This document shows positions 33,201 to 36,858 of a DNA stretch of 36,858 nucleotides, in pieces (positions within the stretch are counted from its first letter, which is position 1; every line of letters begins with the position of its first letter). Position numbers and translations under genes: made by a program. Origin of the DNA: Nonomuraea cypriaca. GTDB taxonomy: Bacteria > Actinomycetota > Actinomycetes > Streptosporangiales > Streptosporangiaceae. The notes below the pieces were generated by a model. That model worked only from the letters and a program-made list of their open reading frames with translations. It did not search any database and was not told where the DNA came from. The stretch is taken from contig NZ_JADOGI010000100.1 of the NCBI RefSeq assembly GCF_015645445.1, forward strand, positions 1-36,858, written 5' to 3'.

Positions 33201-33541
33201 GCGCCGCCGTCCACGACGGCGTGGGCCTTTCCCGCGTCCTTCCGCACGACCGTCCGCAGCGTCTCGTGCCGGTCCACGAGCTCGTCCACGCACGCGGCCA
33301 GCACCGAGGGCTCCAGGTCCGCGTCCACACGGGCGCAGAAGGACAGGTTGTACGCGGTACCGCCGGGCTGCAGCTGCTCGATGAACCACAGGCGCTGCTG
33401 GGCCAGCGACAGCGGCACGGGTCCGGAGGCCCGCTCGCGCCGCGGGATCGTCTCGGGGGGCTGTTCCGGGGGTGTCTCCCCGCCCAGCCAGCGCCGCAGC
33501 AGCTCCGCCTTCGGGCCGGACAGCCTGGTCTCCTCGGTCAC
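30224..33541 (-). CDS. NRPS module, C-A-T
   Basis: 1105 residues. The condensation domain (about 40-470) has VHHLFGDGWS (172-181) with the catalytic HHxxxDG intact and PLSLAQQRLWF of the LCL-like type. The adenylation domain (about 490-985) has YTSGSTGTPKGV (about 634), FDASVAE, NLYGPTETT, YRTGDLARY, GRADDQVKLRGQRIEPGEVE and NSSGKLDRRRLP. A by-eye specificity code is roughly D-A-A-L-L-G-L-V-W-K, not confidently assignable (distantly Gly-like). The carrier (DDFFDLGGHSLL, about 1024) has the Ser. There is no thioesterase. It ends in PDQTVDALLAQLLAEGG, a tail shared with the other NRPS. A GTG start overlaps the hydroxylase stop as GTGA. It probably accepts the fatty-acyl or peptide chain. Confidence 0.96.
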   Translation of the reverse strand: MTEETRLSGPKAELLRRWLGGETPPEQPPETIPRRERASGPVPLSLAQQRLWFIEQLQPGGTAYNLSFCARVDADLEPSVLAACVDELVDRHETLRTVVRKDAGKAHAVVDGGARPALDVIDLRALPPGEGFAAAVERLQAAADQPFDLEKGPVARIILCRVNGHDVLGIVVHHLFGDGWSLGVAMSELSAAYTARASGVPFEPPELPIQYGDFAAWQAGAPEEKEWTRDLDYWRDRLADAPPLELPADRPRPPLVSAAGGWCELRLPEELSESVRALARRAGATPFMVVLAAWQTLLAKLTGQRDITVGTNVAGRTRPETYGLIGNFVNMLALRTGLHGDPTFQEALDRVKATCARAFAHQSLPFERMVREVQPSVRSLFIMQPPLGQQDFAGASFEAVPVTARSARADLELHLREGRALEGHVSFSSDLFDATTAERVTARFAALLEQALGDPGRRLSDLSPLDPAERDLVREWGRGPAVAVPSEPAHELIHRQALRDPRRIAVVCGSQRLDYRTLDGRAAQLARHLRELGAGHESRVAICLGRSPEMIVAMLGVLKAGAAYVPLDPRHPPERLAALAADAGARLVVTEESLAPAFTARSFEKVCVDRDAAAISGRSSEDPGVAVPADGLAYIVYTSGSTGTPKGVAIGHVALSNLIAHVRHGQDIGPDDVMATVSSLAFDASVAEIYPVLAAGGAVVIATMEEILDATRLRRLILTHRVSTLLATPTMWRTIVAAGGLGQRRVKALSGAEALPADLAQVLASTHDRAWNLYGPTETTVWTTADPLVAGRPVALGPPVANSVIRLLDPDLRETPVGVPGEICVGGPGLARGYHDRPALTAERFVPDPYAPGARLYRTGDLARYRSDGSLEYLGRADDQVKLRGQRIEPGEVEAALRAHPTVEEAVVVLDERGHAGSRLVAYVTRTGLSTSAELRDPALLLRHLRERLPEYMVPTAYVVLDRFPVNSSGKLDRRRLPAPDSARLSAASRVEPRTPLEEEIAQVACELLGVPEIGVHDDFFDLGGHSLLVAQLVDRLRQRYGIELLLQDLFSREPNVEQLALIVDDQVRRKRQLDSATARMGRRVGELPDQTVDALLAQLLAEGG

Positions 33542-34608
33542 GGTCTCGCTCCCGTCATCTCCGCTTCGAGCTCCAGCTGGGCCACCTCGGCGGGATGCAG
33601 CACCCGGCCGTCCACGCCCTGACGGACGCGGCGCGACTTGCGCAGGTCCCTGGTGACGGTGACCTTCTTCAGCCAGCGATCCCTGCCGTCGTAGCGCGGC
33701 GGGAACGCCCGCCGCCCGTGCACCGCCCGGTAGTTGTCGACGAAGGCGAGGTCGCCGGGGGTGAGCACGAGGTCGCGCAGGCCCGACTCGAGCTGGTCGG
33801 TCAGCGCCTTGAGGCTGCTCGCGGCCTTGTCATTGCCGGGCAGCGGGGTCATGTAGTACGGGTCGATGCGCAGGTACGGCCGGCGCGGGTCGCCGAACAG
33901 CACCGCGCTCGGGGCCGCGTCGGACCACCGTTCTGGGCCGGGTGGCGGCACGCGGGTGTAGCCGTTCTCACGCATCCGCTGCTGCAGATGCTCGTTGTCC
34001 GGATAAATCAGGAAGTACGGCTGGCGGAGGATCGCGGCCTGCTCGGGCGACAGCCGTACCTCGTCGACCGCGGACACGGTCGTCGGGGTGAGCTTGTCGT
34101 TGCGCATCGCCATGAGCCCCAGGTAGTCGCAACGGAACGGGTGGAACCCGTCCTCGGTGTGCCACGCGAGGTCGTCCAGGCTGCCGTGACCGCTCTGCTC
34201 CCGCTCCTGGTCGCGGATGGGCAGCACGTTGTGCACGAGGTGGCCGTTCTGGAGCGTCGACCAGCCGAACACGTCGCCGAGCAGGCAGCCGAGCAGCACC
34301 AGGAACAGTTCCTCGCGCGCGGTGGCCGCCGGATCCGCCTGCCGGCGCCAGTGGGGCGGGGTGGGCCCGATCCTCTCGTCGTCGACCCCGAGCCCGCGCA
34401 CCATGACCCAGGGAGAGGTCTCCTGGTGGTGGAAGGCCATGAAGAAGTCCAGGAGCCCCTGCGGAAGATGGCGGTAGGCCTCGCCTCTGGCCGCCCACAG
34501 GAAGCGGGGAGCCTCCGCCGTTCCGTAGGCGTGGCGGAGACGGTCGAGGAGCCCGTCGATGTGGCCCTTCTCCGCCGATGTCAAGGAGTACGTCACGGTC
34601 GTGTTCAC
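33538..34608 (-). CDS. Fe(II)/2-oxoglutarate amino-acid beta-hydroxylase (VioC/AsnO-like)
   Basis: A 356-residue TauD/CAS-fold dioxygenase. Iron ligands are His150 and Glu152 in LAWHTEDGFHP and His297 in YRAVHGRRAF; the 2-oxoglutarate Arg is Arg311 in GRDRWLKK. The HTEDGFHPFRCDYLGLMAMRN pattern is that of VioC, OrfP, MppO and AsnO, which hydroxylate C-beta (or C-gamma) of Arg, enduracididine or Asn before or during peptide assembly. The residues that choose Arg versus Asn cannot be judged safely by eye. The gene uses GTG at 34608, 1 nt after the MbtH stop, and overlaps the C-A-T NRPS start. It should supply the hydroxylated amino acid for an A domain in this operon. Confidence 0.93.
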   Translation of the reverse strand: MNTTVTYSLTSAEKGHIDGLLDRLRHAYGTAEAPRFLWAARGEAYRHLPQGLLDFFMAFHHQETSPWVMVRGLGVDDERIGPTPPHWRRQADPAATAREELFLVLLGCLLGDVFGWSTLQNGHLVHNVLPIRDQEREQSGHGSLDDLAWHTEDGFHPFRCDYLGLMAMRNDKLTPTTVSAVDEVRLSPEQAAILRQPYFLIYPDNEHLQQRMRENGYTRVPPPGPERWSDAAPSAVLFGDPRRPYLRIDPYYMTPLPGNDKAASSLKALTDQLESGLRDLVLTPGDLAFVDNYRAVHGRRAFPPRYDGRDRWLKKVTVTRDLRKSRRVRQGVDGRVLHPAEVAQLELEAEMTGARP

Positions 34609-34609
34609 G

Positions 34610-34804
34610 TCAGCCGTCCATCTGCCGCCGCAGGCTCGCGGGCCGCATGTCCGTCCAGACCGAGGCGATGTGCGCGAGGCAGTCGTCCTTCGACCCGGCG
34701 AACCCGCCCGGGTGCCATCCCTCGGGAAGCGGCCGGCCCGGACGCCAGATCGAATACTGCTCCTCGTCGTTGATCACGACGGTGTACTCGTCCTGCGTGC
34801 TCAT
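34610..34804 (-). CDS. MbtH-like protein
   Basis: A 64-residue MbtH family protein with the family signature: NDEEQYSIW (12-20), GW (29-30), KDDCLAHI (39-46) and WTDMRPASLR (49-58). MbtH proteins bind A domains and are often required for their folding and activity. Its ATG overlaps the stop of the upstream NRPS as ATGA, so it is made at a similar level. It may serve the A domains of either NRPS here, or both. Confidence 0.97.
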   Translation of the reverse strand: MSTQDEYTVVINDEEQYSIWRPGRPLPEGWHPGGFAGSKDDCLAHIASVWTDMRPASLRRQMDG

Positions 34805-36858
34805 TCCTGCGGTCCTTTCATGAGGCTGTTCAGTAGGGCGTCCACTTCGTCGTCTCCCATGCCGGCGACGGCCTGGCTGGGACCGGTGGGCCGGCGTTCG
34901 CGCCTGGCCGGGCCGTTGTCCAGGACCGTGTCCGGTGAGGGGAGGGCTTGGCGGTCGACTTTGCCGTGCGGGGTGAGGGGGAGCTGGTCGAGGAAGACGT
35001 AGGTGGCGGGGAGCATGTAGTGCGGGAGGGTGGCGAGGAGGTGGGCGTTGAGCTCCTCCCTGGAGACCGCCCCCGCCCTGGACACGACGTACGCCGTGAG
35101 GCGCGGGTCGCCGGTGGCCGCGTCGTGCTGGGTCGTGACGGCGGCGCCGACGATGGCGGGGTGGTTGTGGAGGGTGGTTTCGATTTCGCCGAGTTCGATG
35201 CGGTAACCGCGGATCTTGGTCTGGGTGTCGGTACGGCCGAGGAACTCGATGGTGCCGTCAGGCAGCCAGCGTCCCCGGTCGCCGGTGTGGTAGAGGCGTT
35301 CGCCCGGGTGGAGGCGGTCCGGGGTGAAGTGTTCGGCGGTGAGAGCGGGGCGGTTGAGATAGCCGCGGGTGATGCCGGGCCCGCCGATGTGGATCTGCCC
35401 GGGGATGCCTTGGGGCAGGGGGTTGAGGTCGTCGTCCAGGATGTGCACGCGGGCGCCCGGGATGGGCCTGCCGATGGGGACGCTCGCGCCGGCGAAGTCG
35501 GGCGGGCACGGGTGGAACGTGCTCCAGACGGTCGCCTCGGTGGGGCCGTAGTCGTTGTAGAGGGTCGCCGACGGCAGCATGGTCGCGTGCTGGGCCACGA
35601 CGTGCGGGGGCAGCACCTCGCCGCCGACCGAGATGTCCCGCAGGCTGCGCAGGTCACGCGGGCAGAGCGACAGCAGCATCTCGTACTGCGAGGGCACCGC
35701 GTCGAAGTGCGTGGCGCATTCCAGGTTGATGAGCCGCCCCAGCCGGCGCGGGTCGTGCACGGTCATCGCATCAGGCAGGACGAGCCGGCCGCCCGAGGCC
35801 AGCGTCCAGTACAGGCCCGCCGCCGCGCCGTCGAACGTGAACGGGACCGGCAGGCAGTAGATGCCGGGGGAGATCCGGCCGCACGACCACCTGGCCTCGG
35901 TGGCGTGGGCCAGGTTGCCGTGACTGACCAGCACGCCCTTGGGTGTTCCTGTGGAGCCCGAGGTGTAGATGACGTAGGCGAGGTTGTCCGCGTGCACCGG
36001 GACGTCGGGGTCGGTGTCGTCCTCGCCGCCGTCGAACACGTCCACGTCGATGACGGTGGTGCCGTCCTGCGCGGCCCGCTGGTGGTGGGTGTGGGCTAGC
36101 AACACCTCGATGCCGGCGTCGGCCAGGATGAACTGCTGCCGCTCCGCCGGGTGATCCGGGTCCAGGGGTACGTACGCCGCGCCGGCCTTGAGCACGGCCA
36201 GCAGTGCGGTGACCGTGTGCGTCGTGCGCTCGGCGATCACGCCCACGCGCTTCTCCGGGCCCGCGCCCAGCTCGCGCAGGCGATGGGCGAGCCGGTTGGC
36301 CCGGATGTTGAGCGCGCCGTACGTCAGCTTGGCCTCGCCGGCCACCACCGCCACGGTGTCGGGATTCTTCGCCGCCCGCTCCTCGATCATCCGGTGCACC
36401 AGGCGCGCCTCCCCGGCCGCCTCCGGCCCCGCGGACCAGTCCCGAATGAGCCGCGCCTGCTCGGCAGGGGTGAGCATGGGCAGCGCCGACAGCGTCATGA
36501 AGGGCTCAGCCGCAGCCGCCTCAGCCAGGGTCCTGAGGTGGTCGAGCATCCGCCCGGCGGTACCCGCATCGAACAGATCGGCGGCATAGTCCAGCGAGAC
36601 GGAAACGCCGCCGCTCACCCGCGCGACCGCGTCCGCGGAGCTGTCGCGCTCCGGGCGAGCGCCGACGTCGCGGTCCGGGCGAGGGGAGGCGTCGCCGGCC
36701 GAGCCCGCCGAGGCGGGGGCCCCCGGTGGGGTTGTGAGGCGGAGAGTGACGGCGGTGATGGAGGGTGGGATCGTGTCGTCGAGGTCTCGCCAATCCAAGC
36801 CGCCATAGGAGGCCGGTGGCGTGGGATGGTCGCGCAGGAAGCGTACGTGGTAGAGGGG
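34801..36858 (-). CDS. NRPS, C (partial)-A with no carrier domain; 5' end off window
   Basis: The frame is open from the right edge, so the true start lies beyond 36858. The first visible part is the end of a condensation domain (PLYHVRFLRDHP, then VSVSLDYAADLFDAGTA) with a repeat-like RPDRDVGARPERD insert. An adenylation domain follows: YTSGSTGTPKGV, PFTFDGAAAGLYW, YNDYGPTEATVW, YHTGDRGRW, GRTDTQTKIRGYRIELGEIE and LTPHGKVDRQAL. By-eye code roughly D-G-A-A-S-G-D-V-W-K, unassigned. After A10 only about 50 residues remain and no LGG(H/D)S carrier is present; it ends in DDEVDALLNSLMKGPQE. The activated amino acid must be passed to a carrier on another protein, or this protein works abnormally. 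First visible gene of the operon. Confidence 0.9.
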   Translation of the reverse strand, partial: PLYHVRFLRDHPTPPASYGGLDWRDLDDTIPPSITAVTLRLTTPPGAPASAGSAGDASPRPDRDVGARPERDSSADAVARVSGGVSVSLDYAADLFDAGTAGRMLDHLRTLAEAAAAEPFMTLSALPMLTPAEQARLIRDWSAGPEAAGEARLVHRMIEERAAKNPDTVAVVAGEAKLTYGALNIRANRLAHRLRELGAGPEKRVGVIAERTTHTVTALLAVLKAGAAYVPLDPDHPAERQQFILADAGIEVLLAHTHHQRAAQDGTTVIDVDVFDGGEDDTDPDVPVHADNLAYVIYTSGSTGTPKGVLVSHGNLAHATEARWSCGRISPGIYCLPVPFTFDGAAAGLYWTLASGGRLVLPDAMTVHDPRRLGRLINLECATHFDAVPSQYEMLLSLCPRDLRSLRDISVGGEVLPPHVVAQHATMLPSATLYNDYGPTEATVWSTFHPCPPDFAGASVPIGRPIPGARVHILDDDLNPLPQGIPGQIHIGGPGITRGYLNRPALTAEHFTPDRLHPGERLYHTGDRGRWLPDGTIEFLGRTDTQTKIRGYRIELGEIETTLHNHPAIVGAAVTTQHDAATGDPRLTAYVVSRAGAVSREELNAHLLATLPHYMLPATYVFLDQLPLTPHGKVDRQALPSPDTVLDNGPARRERRPTGPSQAVAGMGDDEVDALLNSLMKGPQE

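Noticed and set aside
30107..33622. Plus-strand 1171-residue ORF opposite the C-A-T NRPS
   Set aside because: It is a complementary-strand shadow of the NRPS, with no domain and an Arg/Gly/Gln-rich composition.
1..36858. tRNA, rRNA, insertion sequence, integrase or phage genes
   Set aside because: None was recognised on either strand; no transposase, terminal inverted repeats or attachment-site structure was seen.

Overview
This is high-GC DNA with dense, often overlapping genes, GTG starts, SARP/AfsR and TetR regulators, MbtH and modular NRPS/PKS genes. That points to a filamentous actinomycete. A Streptosporangiaceae-type genome such as Nonomuraea would fit, but that is a guess from style, not a measured match.

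Bases 1-8800 look like chromosomal background with mixed functions. A MocR-type regulator runs off the left edge and is divergent from a PaiB-like flavin protein. A TmrB-like P-loop protein follows, then a cluster of DnaA-box-like sites between convergent genes. A leftward group holds a GbsR/MarR regulator, a nitronate monooxygenase and a methyltransferase. Next is a class I DAHP synthase whose 5' leader carries a small ORF with Phe-Trp-Arg-Tyr codons and a terminator hairpin, an apparent aromatic-amino-acid attenuator. A secreted tandem-repeat protein and a metallo-beta-lactamase-fold/TetR operon complete this part.

Bases 8800-17260 hold a Tat-exported PHP-domain metallohydrolase, a DUF3592-like remnant, a zinc-ribbon protein, an atypical SDR divergent from its probable TetR regulator, a large AfsR-type regulator and a second atypical SDR.

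Bases 17290 to the right edge are one leftward unit of tightly overlapping genes, the left part of a lipopeptide-type NRPS/PKS cluster that continues beyond the window. In transcription order it encodes: an NRPS piece (end of a condensation domain plus an adenylation domain, with no carrier), an MbtH-like protein, a VioC/AsnO-type Fe(II)/2-oxoglutarate amino-acid hydroxylase, a C-A-T NRPS module, a luciferase-like monooxygenase, a fatty-acyl-AMP ligase, a PKS (ACP-KS-AT-DH-KR-T), two methyltransferases, an MFS exporter and an SDR. The proposed logic is that the ligase loads a fatty acid on the ACP of the PKS, one extension and reduction follow, and the acyl chain passes to NRPS modules that use a hydroxylated amino acid, with methylation and export. 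No thioesterase is seen.

The least expected features are in-frame minisatellite expansions in linkers of several cluster proteins, one of which carries repeated ribosome binding sites, and an NRPS that ends after its A domain yet keeps the same C-terminal tail as the other NRPS.
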